Below, one piece after another: positions 52,522 through 62,344 of a stretch of 64,000 bases of DNA (its first letter is position 1; the number at the start of each line of letters is the position of its first letter). The notes below the pieces were generated by a model. The model was not told where the DNA came from. It saw only the letters and a list, made by a program, of their open reading frames with translations, and ran no database searches. The stretch comes from Nitrospira sp. MA-1. GTDB taxonomy: Bacteria; Nitrospirota; Nitrospiria; Nitrospirales; UBA8639. The stretch spans positions 62,001 through 126,000 of the forward strand of contig JAQJDB010000001.1 of the NCBI GenBank assembly GCA_032139905.1. The letters are read 5' to 3'. The position numbers and the translations under genes were made by a program.

Positions 52522-53664
52522 CTACATGACCATTTGCCATCCAACCCAAAAAGACCAGGCTTGCCTCAATTGCGGACCGTCGAGATATTGATAAATAGGC
52601 GCGCCGGCTTCAACATTCAAATGATTCTCGAGGCCCATAAACTCCGGAAACAGAATATTCACACCTCCCATAAGGTCCAACCGCTGTCCCCCTTGTCGAT
52701 CAGGATCCGCAGTTGGGACAAGAGGGATTTGTGCCGGTCCGACTGTGGTTTGGAGTTGGCCGTCTTCTCTCTTGATGTTGTACCATTGTTGCCAGTTCAA
52801 TCGCGCAGACGTGCTGATCCAATCAGCCCAACGGTAGGCCCCCCAGGTGTTCACCTTATATCGATTGCCCTCCTTATAACCCTGATTATTGTGTCCAATA
52901 CGAACGGTTCCAAGTGCCTGAAATCCCCACGAAACATCGTTCCGGACCCCCGTATAGGTCAGCCCGGGTAACAGATCGACGGTTCCGGAACCCAAGCGCA
53001 TCGGATAGGGCAGCAATGAGTTATTTCCTAACGGTGTGTTATCCGTAGGAGTGATATCTCCGGTCGGCAGTGATATACCGGTATTCAAATGAAACCGATG
53101 GGATCCGATACTGGGCGTTTCAAAGGCATATAATCGCCAAAGGGCCGCCAACTTGGTATCCCCGAATCCACTGGAGTTGGTCGAAAAATTTGCCCCGGCT
53201 CTGTTTTGATGCTCCATATCTTTCATGAGATACGGAAGCATGGCCATCAGGGTAACCGTATCATTCAAGCCATACATCGCACTGAACATGTGCATCTGCG
53301 TCGTCATGTTTTTGGGAGTCACCGCAAAATCTTTTAACACGTCATTGTTGGACAGGTTGTCGGTACCATTCCGCATCTTGTCCATATACATGTACATATA
53401 CCGGTAGGTGAACATGAATTCACCCTTGTTATGCGTATGGTCCTGCATCACTCCGACCGGAGCGTGGGAATCGGGTCTTTCGGCCTGATAAAAATTCCCG
53501 ATGACGAGCCGTTCCCCTTTTTCTTCGGCCTTCTTCCCTAAGGATTCTTCTACGCCCCCCATGAAACCATCCAATAAGGCGGCTTCAGTAGGTGCAAGGG
53601 CACAGAGCATTCCAAAAATTCCAACGATGAGTCCATTAAATAGATATCGAATATTCCCAGTCAT
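52522..53664 (-). CDS. Met/His-rich outer-membrane protein (MetA-pathway channel-like)
   Basis: 380 aa from MTGNIRYLFNGLIVG (AAGGAT upstream; the longer frame needs a TTG). Signal peptide ending about PTEAALL. Beta-barrel-like with many Met, His and Tyr residues: VMQDHTHNKGEFMFTYRYMY, MTTQMHMFSAMYGLNDTVTL, MLPYLMKDMEHQNRAG. Similar proteins are found in copper- or silver-handling loci, so the Met/His content may bind Cu(I). Ends FWVGWQMVM. Probable role: metal or solute channel, or metal buffer, in the outer membrane. Confidence 0.75.
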   Translation of the reverse strand: MTGNIRYLFNGLIVGIFGMLCALAPTEAALLDGFMGGVEESLGKKAEEKGERLVIGNFYQAERPDSHAPVGVMQDHTHNKGEFMFTYRYMYMYMDKMRNGTDNLSNNDVLKDFAVTPKNMTTQMHMFSAMYGLNDTVTLMAMLPYLMKDMEHQNRAGANFSTNSSGFGDTKLAALWRLYAFETPSIGSHRFHLNTGISLPTGDITPTDNTPLGNNSLLPYPMRLGSGTVDLLPGLTYTGVRNDVSWGFQALGTVRIGHNNQGYKEGNRYKVNTWGAYRWADWISTSARLNWQQWYNIKREDGQLQTTVGPAQIPLVPTADPDRQGGQRLDLMGGVNILFPEFMGLENHLNVEAGAPIYQYLDGPQLRQAWSFWVGWQMVM

Positions 53665-53879
53665 ATTTTTTGCCGATCCTTTTTGGATTAAAATTTTCAA
53701 TTAATCCAGTCACAATAAATAAATGATGTTGAAATATTTTTAAATTAATCGGTATCGGGTAACGGGTTTTTCCAAAGAGCAAATTTCCGCTCGCAAACAA
53801 TTCTCGCGAACGCATACAAAAATAAAAAACGCGTAACACCGAATGTGTTTGAAACCCAAGATATGCGTAATGATAAAAA

Positions 53880-54179
53880 CTACAGGCAGGGAGGAGGAGC
53901 TCGGGAAGCTGGAATAATAACGAGAATGACTTGAGGGGCGATAGGACGCCAATCTTCGATTCGAAGAAGAGACTTAACCGGCCCATCCACCAGCACCCGG
54001 TTGGTCTCTAGTGTTTGCCCTGCAGCACAAAACCAGGTACACAGAAATGTGGAATGAGTCCCTTGATGGTGTTGGGAATGGTGTTGACTGTGTTCAACTG
54101 CCTGAGCGGTGAGGACGGCACTCAGGACCATTAAACAAAAAACCAGACAGGCAACAAATAGGGGTAAAATGCGCTTCAT
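53880..54179 (-). CDS. small exported His-rich protein
   Basis: 99 aa; signal peptide (LPLFVACLVFCLMVLSAVLTAQA). The mature N-terminus is a histidine cluster (VEHSQHHSQHHQGTHSTF) followed by CTWFCAAGQ (CxxxC). This resembles metal-binding DUF2946-type proteins of copper loci. It is the first gene of the minus-strand run His-rich, outer-membrane and cupredoxin genes, though 215 bp separate it from the next. Confidence 0.72.
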   Translation of the reverse strand: MKRILPLFVACLVFCLMVLSAVLTAQAVEHSQHHSQHHQGTHSTFLCTWFCAAGQTLETNRVLVDGPVKSLLRIEDWRPIAPQVILVIIPASRAPPPCL

Positions 54180-54522
54180 TTTGAGAGTGCATAAAGTTTT
54201 AAGGCCTTTAATTTCACTAACAGATATGGAGACCTCACTTCAACCCTATGAGGATGGGGCATTTTTCTACAATGGCCGTATTAACAAGGCTTTAGAAGGC
54301 CTAAGGGAGGGTTTGAGGCGTTGGAATTGTATCGAACGATCCAGCCATTGCCGATTTGCGAGTCCTGCACCCAAAGGGATACTTTTTCAAGATACGGTTG
54401 GGTAACGACTCAAAGAGCATGAAAAGCTCGTGGGCAACCTCACTAAAATAACCTCGATTGCCCGCGAGGCTCTCACTTTATCGGAGTATGAAAAGGAATT
54501 TTCTGAAAATTTATCCGCTGAA
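54180..54522. other. spacer of about 340 bp
   Basis: No gene recognised. A plus-strand frame 54109-54405 crosses the signal peptide of the His-rich gene on the other strand and is not supported. The promoter of the His-rich gene should lie near 54180-54240. Confidence 0.4.
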
Positions 54523-54918
54523 TTAATCCACCCCGATTCTGGGTTCAGAGACACTTCCAAAATAGACCAGAAGATCCCGTGCAGAAATTAATCCAACAAT
54601 TTCCGGTCCATCACATACAACGAGATGGCGAACGCCTAAGTCACCCATCAAATCCAACGCATCGTGCGAAGTTTGGGCCAACTGAATAATAGGGAGAGGG
54701 GAGGTCATGAGACTCTCTACTTTGGTCGCATCCAGGTTTTTCTTGAGGCCAACGGCCTTATGGACAATAGCTGTATCAGTAATGATTCCAACTGGAATTC
54801 CTTTCCGTTCAACCAGCAAGCTCCCGATTCCTTCTGTCTGCATTTTTTCCGCCGCGTGAGTGATTGAAGAACCTTCAGGGATTGTTTTCAATTTCTTCTG
54901 CATAATTTGGACAATCAT
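54523..54918 (-). CDS. CBS-domain pair protein
   Basis: 131 aa, AGAAGGGA before the ATG. Two CBS motifs: about 1-60 (IVQIMQKKLKTIPEGSSITHAAEKM, GIGSLLVERKGIPVGIITDT) and about 65-125 (VESLMTSPLPIIQLAQTSHDALDLM, VRHLVVCDGPEIVGLISARDLL). Stand-alone CBS pairs sense adenine nucleotides or SAM and regulate partners. No partner gene adjoining. Confidence 0.9.
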   Translation of the reverse strand: MIVQIMQKKLKTIPEGSSITHAAEKMQTEGIGSLLVERKGIPVGIITDTAIVHKAVGLKKNLDATKVESLMTSPLPIIQLAQTSHDALDLMGDLGVRHLVVCDGPEIVGLISARDLLVYFGSVSEPRIGVD

Positions 54919-56211
54919 GTATTGTTCCCTTCTAAATGAAGTTTGTGATATTTTTGATTATACCAGTTTTCCCCATACCGTCACCGTACTTTATTCTTTC
55001 CAATCAAATGCCTATCAAGGAGGCAGGACGGGTCAACCTTGCAACGAAATTCAATTTCCAGACCCCAAAAAGCCTCGGAAGCGCTCAAGGTAAGACAAAC
55101 CTCTTTCGATGATAATGGGCGAAATTTTTGGAAAAGCGTTTTTTAATTCGAAGCGGCTTCTTTAGCAATGACTCCATGCCCGGTATTTTACTCCACAATA
55201 ACCCTCTTTTGAATCCCCCAAGACCCATGGTCTTGTAAATGCAGCTTTTGAGAGTCTCCAGATGTTACCCTATTTCTATGCATTCCGAACTCTCACAAAA
55301 AGCCCAAAGTGATCCAGAAGGGGAATCCAGGCCTTCACCCAAAAAAAGGATCCAAACCCAAATTCACCGACGTCAGAAAGCGAAGGCAGTTTCTCCATTG
55401 GAAGACGAGTGGAATGACCAATCTGATAACCCTCCTAATCTTCGAACTCCTTCGTCCGAGATGAAAAAATAGTAGTTATTCCGGTGTTTGTTGGATGATC
55501 GCCAGGGGGGCTGGCTTCCTTGACCATGATGTATGTGCGTAGTTCGAATTCAAGTCAGGCGTGGGATGAAAACCCGCCCCTAAATTTATATCTTTGGGTC
55601 TGTACCTCCACCGCTTCAAATTGTCCATTGTCCCCTGATTCTATCCGTGGCTTTTTCCACTAATTGGGCATTGGTCGGTCATAAAAACATTGCTCCTCCC
55701 ACATTCCAGTTTCTGCGCCCAGCATACTAAACAGGATGAAATTTCTCCTCCTAGATTTCTTGTGATGATTGGAGAAGGAGTTTCGTTGGGAACGGGAATT
55801 TATAGCAAAAAAGATGAAATAGGCATATAATAACCAATAGGCATTTTTCTTAAGCAAAGTAACTTATGTTTGTAGCCATGGCTAATATAACCCAAAATTA
55901 AACTTAAGAAAGAAGGCCACGATAGTCTTACCTTTTTCTGAATTTAACAGAGGATAAATTGTGAATAAATGTATTGAACCCTGACTGAAGCAATAGAGGC
56001 CCAACGCCATTCTCGCTATAGTGGGAAGGAATTTGTCTCTTTTCACTTCGGTTCATCAGCATAGTAATGCTAATAAAACATTTTCAGAGCCATTCCCCGA
56101 ATTTTTTTATGGCCTAAATTGGGATGAAATCTTATGAAAAGTTTCCATTCAATCTCGATTTTGAGTCCAGTTGGTCTAAATGGTCCATCAGTCCGTGGGT
56201 CTTTCGTTCCA
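54919..56211. other. gene-poor stretch of about 1.3 kb upstream of the nuo operon
   Basis: AT-rich overall, with no RNA gene, repeat or IS recognised. One 64-codon frame (55278-55472) is listed separately. A poly-A/T-rich block at 55780-55960 and 56060-56110 is otherwise unexplained. The rest holds short frames without ribosome sites. Confidence 0.45.
55278..55472 (+). CDS. possible small basic protein (64 aa)
   Basis: MHSELSQKAQSDPEGESRPS, then KKRIQTQIHRRQKAKA and an acidic tail. Disordered-looking composition, no ribosome site, no known relative. Its only support is an open frame in an otherwise empty region. Confidence 0.25.
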   Translation: MHSELSQKAQSDPEGESRPSPKKRIQTQIHRRQKAKAVSPLEDEWNDQSDNPPNLRTPSSEMKK

Positions 56212-56241
56212 TTGATTCACAAAAAAATAGGGTGTTACGAT
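56212..56241 (+). promoter_or_regulatory. candidate sigma-70 promoter of the nuo operon
   Basis: TTGATT (56212-56217) and TACGAT (56236-56241) with an 18-bp spacer, ending 54 bp before the nuoA ATG. Each box is 4 of 6 or better to consensus. Found by eye only; other AT-rich sites are nearby. Confidence 0.35.
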
Positions 56242-56295
56242 GCCGGCCTCGGTAGAAGGCTTTGAATTGTAAACTATTTTTAGGGGAGTCCCCAG

Positions 56296-56679
56296 ATGTC
56301 TGGCTCAGACCTTCTCCTTGAGTATCTGACTAAATACCTTCCTATCCTTATCTTCGTCGGCCTTGCTATGGGGTTTGGCCTGGTCACTCTTGTTCTTTCC
56401 CATCTGGTTCAACCTAAATATCCCGAACCGGAAAAACTTTCGACTTACGAATGTGGATCTGAACCATTTTCAGATTCACGAATGCCATTTCCGATTCGGT
56501 ATTATGTTATTGCAATGCTGTTTGTGATTTTTGATATCGAGGTGATCTTCCTTTATCCTTGGGCCATTACGTTCAATCAGTTGGGCGTGATCGGTTTTAT
56601 CGAAATGATGATATTCATTGGATTATTTGTCGTTGCGTATGTGTACGCTTGGCGCAAAGGGGCCTTGGAATGGGATTAA
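56296..56679 (+). CDS. nuoA: NADH-quinone oxidoreductase subunit A
   Basis: 127 aa, AGGGGAG before the ATG. Three membrane helices ([52 protein letters not shown]). Signature [12 protein letters not shown] with the conserved Cys, and FDIEV. A membrane subunit of complex I near the quinone site. First gene of the operon; its stop overlaps the start of nuoB by 10 bp, so translation is coupled. Confidence 0.97.
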   Translation: MSGSDLLLEYLTKYLPILIFVGLAMGFGLVTLVLSHLVQPKYPEPEKLSTYECGSEPFSDSRMPFPIRYYVIAMLFVIFDIEVIFLYPWAITFNQLGVIGFIEMMIFIGLFVVAYVYAWRKGALEWD

Positions 56680-57185
56680 TTCAAATTGGAAAGCCGCCAA
56701 AGGACGGGGAATTGGGAGTCATGACCCTTTCCCTGGAAAAAGTGGTGAACTGGGCGCGGAAAGGTTCTCTCTGGCCTATGACGTTCGGCCTCGCCTGCTG
56801 CGCCATTGAGATGATCGCGGCGGTGTCATCCCGTTATGATATTGACCGGTATGGTGCAGGAGTGTTCCGCGCCTCTCCCCGTCAATCTGATTTGATGATT
56901 GTGGCCGGAACCGTCTGTCGCAGGATGGCGCCGGTTATTCGCAAAATTTACGACCAGATGCCTGAGCCAAAATACGTGATATCTATGGGATCATGTGCCA
57001 CATCCGGCAATATCTATGATAGTTATAGCGTGGTTCAAGGAGTCGACCGGTTCGTTCCCGTTGATATTTATGTGCCTGGTTGTCCTCCAACCCCGGAAGC
57101 ATTGTTTGATGGGATTTTGAAATTGCAGGATCGAATCATGCAGAAACGGGTGTTCACCAAACAACCCGAACAGGTCAAAGTCTAA
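56670..57185 (+). CDS. nuoB: NADH-quinone oxidoreductase subunit B
   Basis: 171 aa from [13 protein letters not shown]. Carries the N2 [4Fe-4S] ligands: tandem Cys in [11 protein letters not shown] (about 40-50), the Cys in [15 protein letters not shown] and the Cys in [11 protein letters not shown]2 is the last cluster before the quinone. Nothing unusual in length. Overlaps nuoA. Confidence 0.97.
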   Translation: MGLIQIGKPPKDGELGVMTLSLEKVVNWARKGSLWPMTFGLACCAIEMIAAVSSRYDIDRYGAGVFRASPRQSDLMIVAGTVCRRMAPVIRKIYDQMPEPKYVISMGSCATSGNIYDSYSVVQGVDRFVPVDIYVPGCPPTPEALFDGILKLQDRIMQKRVFTKQPEQVKV

Positions 57186-57204
57186 GGAAACCCACGAAAC
57201 ATTC

Positions 57205-57699
57205 ATGCATCCGATCGCAGAAAAAATCCAAAGCCGATTTCCTGAAGGGTTTGTGGGGGCCAATGAATGGCGGGGAGACCTGACGGTTACCGTGAGGCGG
57301 GAAGCTTTGCATGAGGTCTGTTCATATATTCGAAAAGATCCTGACCTGGACTACGATTACATGGTACATGTTAGTTCAGTGGATTGGCCTGATGACGAAG
57401 AACGATTTGAAGTGGTCTATGAAGTGTACTCAATCCGGAAACGCCACCGTATCCGAATCAAAACCCGGGTTCCCGAACACGACTGTCTGGTTGATTCCAT
57501 GACGGATCTTTGGATGGGAGCGGATTTCATGGAACGGGAAGTGTTTGACATGATGGGCATCCGGTTTAATCATCATCCTGACCTTCGCCGCATTTTGATG
57601 CCTGATGATTACACAGAAGGATATCCGCTTCGAAAAGATTTCCCCGTTCAGGGGAAAGGTTGGCGTGATACCTTTGATTTTTTAAACGACCCGACTTAG
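57205..57699 (+). CDS. nuoC: NADH-quinone oxidoreductase subunit C
   Basis: 164 aa, separate from nuoD (unlike the fused NuoCD of enterics). Conserved HVSSVDWPDDEERFEVVYEVYS and the signature WMGADFMEREVFDMMGIRFNHHPDLRRILMPDDYTEGYPLRKDFP (about 110-155). 30-kDa-type peripheral-arm subunit. Confidence 0.97.
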   Translation: MHPIAEKIQSRFPEGFVGANEWRGDLTVTVRREALHEVCSYIRKDPDLDYDYMVHVSSVDWPDDEERFEVVYEVYSIRKRHRIRIKTRVPEHDCLVDSMTDLWMGADFMEREVFDMMGIRFNHHPDLRRILMPDDYTEGYPLRKDFPVQGKGWRDTFDFLNDPT

Positions 57700-57747
57700 T
57701 TATCTGGTCCCTTGCCGGGAAAAGGCCAAAAGGTTTAGGTAGATATC

Positions 57748-58992
57748 ATGAAGCTGGAAGATCAACGTACGACCGTCTACAAAGTCGATCCGAATAACCC
57801 GGAAACGGAGTCTTTGCCGACGCTTCGGACGGAAGAACTGCTATTAAACATGGGGCCACAACACCCGAGTACACACGGGGTATTAAAGGTCATTTTAGAG
57901 CTGGAGGGTGAGCGGATAGTAAAATCCACCCCGGTATTAGGCTTTCTTCATCGAGGAGTCGAAAAACTGGCTGAAGATGGGACATATCACCAGTTTATCC
58001 CTCATACGGATCGGCTGGATTATGTCTGCGCGATGTATAACAACTTCGCCTACTGTCGGGCAGTGGAAAAACTCATGGATATTACTGTTCCCGATCGAGC
58101 AGAGTATCTCCGGACTCTCGTGGCTGAAGTGCAGCGTATTATCGGCCATCTGTTCTGGTTGGGCACTCAGGCGCTGGATATCGGGGCGATGACCGTGTTC
58201 TTTTATACCTTTCGTGACCGGGAGATTCTGTTGGATTGGTTTGACGAATTATGTGGTGCCAGACTGACCACCAGTTGGTATCGCATTGGTGGCGTCGAAC
58301 GGGACTTCACCCCTTCGTTGATAGACAAAGTCCAAAAGTTCCTGGACTACTTTCCTCCCAAGATTGAAGAATATGTAGTGTTTTTGGAAAAAAACCGCAT
58401 CTGGTTAGCCCGGACACGCGGTGTGGCGGTAATCTCCGCAGAAGATGCCCTGAGTTTTGGATTGAGCGGTCCGACCTTGCGAGGATCCGGGGTTGATTAT
58501 GATCTGCGGAAATATGAACCCTATAGTGCCTATCCTAAATGTGAATTTAGCGTGCCTGTGGGAAAAAATGGAGACACCTATGATCGGTACTGGATTCGGA
58601 TTGAGGAAATGCGTGAAAGCGTCAAAATTGTTCAACAATGTTTGAATCAAATGAAACCGGGCCCGATCATGGCGGATGTGCCGAGTGTGACCTTGCCTCC
58701 TAAGGATAGGGTGTTCACAAATCTTGAGTCCATGATCCAGCAATTCAAGCTTTTTTCGCAGGGATTTGATGCGCCGGCCGGGGAAATCTATTGCGGAACG
58801 GAAGCCCATAAAGGCGAACTGGGATTTTATATCGTGAGTACGGGTGGAGGTCGGCCTTACCGTCTGAAAATTCGTGCTCCCTCCTTTATTCATATGGGCG
58901 CCTTCGATTATATGGCCAAAGGCTATATGATTGCCGATGCGGTCACGATTTTTGGCACGTACGATATTGTTATGGGGGAGTGTGATCGGTAG
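57748..58992 (+). CDS. nuoD: NADH-quinone oxidoreductase subunit D
   Basis: 414 aa. 49-kDa-type subunit forming the quinone site with NuoB: LLLNMGPQHPSTHGVLKVILELEGE (HPSTHG), FLHRGVEKLAEDGTYHQFIPHTDRLDYV with the quinone-contacting His, and the C-terminal DPVMGECDR-type end (YDIVMGECDR). Full length and regular. The gap to the next gene is only about 60 bp, leaving no room for nuoE, nuoF or others. Confidence 0.97.
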   Translation: MKLEDQRTTVYKVDPNNPETESLPTLRTEELLLNMGPQHPSTHGVLKVILELEGERIVKSTPVLGFLHRGVEKLAEDGTYHQFIPHTDRLDYVCAMYNNFAYCRAVEKLMDITVPDRAEYLRTLVAEVQRIIGHLFWLGTQALDIGAMTVFFYTFRDREILLDWFDELCGARLTTSWYRIGGVERDFTPSLIDKVQKFLDYFPPKIEEYVVFLEKNRIWLARTRGVAVISAEDALSFGLSGPTLRGSGVDYDLRKYEPYSAYPKCEFSVPVGKNGDTYDRYWIRIEEMRESVKIVQQCLNQMKPGPIMADVPSVTLPPKDRVFTNLESMIQQFKLFSQGFDAPAGEIYCGTEAHKGELGFYIVSTGGGRPYRLKIRAPSFIHMGAFDYMAKGYMIADAVTIFGTYDIVMGECDR

Positions 58993-59053
58993 TGTTGTCT
59001 GCTGTACCATGCTTTGAAGCTATGTTGTTGGTTTTTTCTAGAAAAGGACATCA

Positions 59054-61744
59054 ATGGGATTAAAGCCTGTCACCACGCCTGACGTCGAGGCGGCGACGAT
59101 TGAACTCACCTTGGATGGCGAAGTCGTCCAGGCCAAGGAAGGAGTCTCCCTCTATGACGTCATTTCCAGCACGGGTAAAATTGTGCCCGCGATGTGTTAC
59201 CACTATACTTTCGACCCCTTCGGATCCTGTGGAATGTGCCTTGTTCTTCAGGAGGGAAAGAAAGCACCTGTCCGGTCATGCACTGCGAAGGCCGCGGCCG
59301 GGATGGTCATCCAGACCGAAGGAGAAGATCTGTTTCTCGCCAGGAAAAAAGCGGTGGAGAAACATCTTTCCGTCCATCCGCTGGATTGTCCGGTGTGCGA
59401 TGCCGATGGTCATTGCGAACTGCAGGACATGGCCTTTCAACATGGCGTAACCAACTTAGCCAACGCGAAGCAAAAAAATATTCCAGAAGATACACGCAGC
59501 CTGGTTCTTGATTTTAACATGAACCGCTGCATCGCCTGTGGAGAATGCATCAATATTTGCAAGGACGTACTACGAATTGATGCTTTGCAATTTATGAAAA
59601 AGGGCGGTTTTACTCAGGTGGTGGCGAAGGGTGATCAAGCCTTGGACTGTGAATTCTGCGGTGATTGCCTGGCGGTGTGTCCAGTTGGGGCCATCACCAA
59701 TAAATTCTCAAAATATGCCTATAAACCCTGGCAGCTCAAAAAAACGACCACGACGTGCAATTATTGCGGCGACGGTTGCCAAATTTATGTGGAAACCAAA
59801 GATACGGAAGTTGTTCGGGTGACTTCCCCTCTTTCCTGGAAGAACAAATGGGGAGATCGGACAGATACGATAAATGGGCACGACGGAATCTGTGTGCGTG
59901 GCCGCTTTGGGTTTCAATTCATCGATAGTGCCACTCGCCTCAAAACCCCGTTGGTTCGTACCGAATCCGGATTGCAGCCATCCCCCTGGCTTGATGCCTT
60001 GGATATGGCCTCAGGGCGCTTAGCCCATGTCAAAGCGCAATATGGGGCGCAGGCAATTGCCGGGCTCATTACAGCCCGGTGTACCAACGAAGATCTGTAT
60101 GTATTTCAAAAATTTATGCGATCGGTTATTGGCACGAATCATTTGGACAGCAGTGCCAGATATGGGCATCTGAATTTTGTCAGGGCCATAAAACATGCTT
60201 TGGGCCTTCATCGTATGATGAATACCTCGGAAGAGATTAATAAAGCGAAGGCAGTCCTCATCATTGGAGCCAACATTACAGAGACCAATCCGGTCGCGAG
60301 TTTGCGGGTGAAGTCGGCTATGGGGCTGTATAAGGCTCAAACTATTGTTGTGGATTCAATGCAAACCAATATCGCGAAATTGGCCTCTCACCCTATGATG
60401 GTGAAGCCAGGGACCGAGGGCCTGTTTATTCAAGGTCTAGTGAAGTCGGTCATGGATCAGGATTTGATCGACGAAGAAGCCACGTCGGCATTTCCAGAAG
60501 CCTTGAATTCACTAAGACAGGCTGTTGGTGTGCTCTCCCTTGAGAATGTTGCCAACCAGACCGGTGTGAATCCTGACCAAATCCATGAGGCTGCTCGAAT
60601 TTTTGCAGAGGCGTCCCGGTCGATCATCATTTGCGGGGAGGGCATTCTCCGACATGCCGGAGGCTATCAACATATGTTGAATCTTATCGATCTGGCCTGG
60701 GTAACAGGAAAGCTCGGTCGAAAGGGATGCGGCATAAACACTTATACCGAGGAAGCCAATGAACAAGGAGCGGTTGATATGGGCGTCGCACCGGAGTTTC
60801 TTCCCGGTCCGGTTTCCTTCACTGATTCTCAAGCCCGGGAGACATTTGCTCGTATCTGGGGCAACAATCTTCCGGATGTTGACCGTGGAGCCAATCTCAC
60901 GGAAATCCTTGACCGCTGTCAAATTGGTGAAATTAAGGCGCTCTATCTGGTTGGCGAAAATCCATTGGAGACCCTTCCCGCCTCCTATGATGTTACAAGT
61001 GCATTAGCGAAGTTGGAAGTTCTCATTTGCCAGGACCCCTTCATGACGGAAATCGCCAAAATGGCCCATGTCGTTTTTCCTGCTTCAACATTTGCGGAAA
61101 AAGACGGCACAGTGACCAATCAGGAGGGAAAGGTCCAATTTCTCCGTCCGGCTCTAGATTCTCTTGGCGAAAGTACTTTGGATTGGCACATTATGGTCGG
61201 AATGGCCAACGGGTTGGGCTCGCCCATGGAATACGAAACGACCCAGGATATTCAAAATGAAATCCGAAAAGTCCTACCGGGTTATTACAATCTGGGGAAG
61301 GTTGCCCACGAAGCTCCAGACCTTTCGGGATATTTCTCGAAGGCTTTTCCAGAGGAGGTTGCCTCGCGGTATTCCGTAGTGAGGAAGAGTCCCACTCAAC
61401 GGACTTTTGCCTTACGCATGATTCAATTAATTTATCATTCGGGAAAACTTTCCACCCGGGCATCCGGCCTCATGGAAATTTCACCAAATTCGTCACGTCT
61501 TCGAATGAGCGCCCAGGACTTCAATGATCTTGGTCTGAGTGCTCATGATCGGGTGCGGATCACTTCAGAGCAGGGCGAAGTGGAGATGGGAGTGGAAGTG
61601 GATATGTCTATGATGTCAGGGACTTGTGCGGTTCCCGAACATTTCAATGATCCACCGGTGAAAGACCTGATGTCGCATCAGGTCGATCCTGTCACAGGGG
61701 TTCCCTATTTCAAGTTGACCTATGTTTCTATTGAAAAGGCCTGA
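59054..61744 (+). CDS. nuoG: NADH-quinone oxidoreductase subunit G
   Basis: 896 aa. N-terminal [2Fe-2S] ferredoxin domain (YHYTFDPFGSCGMCLV), His-Cys-type cluster HPLDCPVCDADGHCELQ, two [4Fe-4S] sets (CIACGECINICKDV and CEFCGDCLAVCPVGAI), then the molybdopterin-oxidoreductase-like part, starting with an N7-type set (CNYCGDGCQI ... GICVRGRFG). The C-terminal domain resembles a formate-dehydrogenase MopB end (PEHFNDPPVKDLM). It relays electrons to NuoI/NuoB. As nuoE and nuoF are not beside it, the electron donor to this NuoG is uncertain. Confidence 0.94.
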   Translation: MGLKPVTTPDVEAATIELTLDGEVVQAKEGVSLYDVISSTGKIVPAMCYHYTFDPFGSCGMCLVLQEGKKAPVRSCTAKAAAGMVIQTEGEDLFLARKKAVEKHLSVHPLDCPVCDADGHCELQDMAFQHGVTNLANAKQKNIPEDTRSLVLDFNMNRCIACGECINICKDVLRIDALQFMKKGGFTQVVAKGDQALDCEFCGDCLAVCPVGAITNKFSKYAYKPWQLKKTTTTCNYCGDGCQIYVETKDTEVVRVTSPLSWKNKWGDRTDTINGHDGICVRGRFGFQFIDSATRLKTPLVRTESGLQPSPWLDALDMASGRLAHVKAQYGAQAIAGLITARCTNEDLYVFQKFMRSVIGTNHLDSSARYGHLNFVRAIKHALGLHRMMNTSEEINKAKAVLIIGANITETNPVASLRVKSAMGLYKAQTIVVDSMQTNIAKLASHPMMVKPGTEGLFIQGLVKSVMDQDLIDEEATSAFPEALNSLRQAVGVLSLENVANQTGVNPDQIHEAARIFAEASRSIIICGEGILRHAGGYQHMLNLIDLAWVTGKLGRKGCGINTYTEEANEQGAVDMGVAPEFLPGPVSFTDSQARETFARIWGNNLPDVDRGANLTEILDRCQIGEIKALYLVGENPLETLPASYDVTSALAKLEVLICQDPFMTEIAKMAHVVFPASTFAEKDGTVTNQEGKVQFLRPALDSLGESTLDWHIMVGMANGLGSPMEYETTQDIQNEIRKVLPGYYNLGKVAHEAPDLSGYFSKAFPEEVASRYSVVRKSPTQRTFALRMIQLIYHSGKLSTRASGLMEISPNSSRLRMSAQDFNDLGLSAHDRVRITSEQGEVEMGVEVDMSMMSGTCAVPEHFNDPPVKDLMSHQVDPVTGVPYFKLTYVSIEKA

Positions 61745-61767
61745 TCAGAAAGACCAGTCACCAGACA

Positions 61768-62337
61768 ATGAGTAGGTCTAGCGAGACAAAAAAGTTTTTC
61801 GACGCCGTGCTGTTCAAAGAAATCTGGACTGCCATGAAGGTGACGTTTAAGCATATGCTGCATCGCCCTATCACCTTTCAATATCCACGGGAGAAACGAA
61901 CGATTCCTGACGCCCATCGTGGCGCACTTTGCCTGCTACGCTATGAAGATGCGACAGAACGCTGTGTGGGTTGCGATTTGTGTGAAGCGGCTTGTCCTTC
62001 ACGCTGTATTAAGGTTATCAGCGAAGAAGACAAAACTCTCCCCCTCCAACGGTATGCCTCCGAATTTTACATCGACATTACGAAGTGCGTGTTTTGTGGA
62101 TACTGTGTCGAAGCCTGTCCGGTAAATGCCCTGGCGATGACGAAGGTCTATGAATTTTCGACTCATGATAAGAGGACCCTCCTCTTTGACAAGGCGCGGC
62201 TCTACCAAATTGGAGAGCGTCATATAGATGATGCCAAAAAGTACCTCTATGCTCATAACCAAGAGAAGGAAGGGGAGGAAGGCCGCGCCTACCGCTACCA
62301 TTTCCCTGTTTCAATAAAAAGCACCCAGGAACCGTAG
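61768..62337 (+). CDS. nuoI: NADH-quinone oxidoreductase subunit I
   Basis: 189 aa. TYKY-type ferredoxin subunit with two [4Fe-4S] motifs: CVGCDLCEAACPSRCI and CVFCGYCVEACPVNAL (clusters N6a and N6b). Starts 23 bp after nuoG, exactly where nuoH would normally intervene. Amphipathic N-terminus (AMKVTFKHMLHRPITFQYP) for membrane contact. Confidence 0.97.
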   Translation: MSRSSETKKFFDAVLFKEIWTAMKVTFKHMLHRPITFQYPREKRTIPDAHRGALCLLRYEDATERCVGCDLCEAACPSRCIKVISEEDKTLPLQRYASEFYIDITKCVFCGYCVEACPVNALAMTKVYEFSTHDKRTLLFDKARLYQIGERHIDDAKKYLYAHNQEKEGEEGRAYRYHFPVSIKSTQEP

Positions 62338-62344
62338 TTTCATC

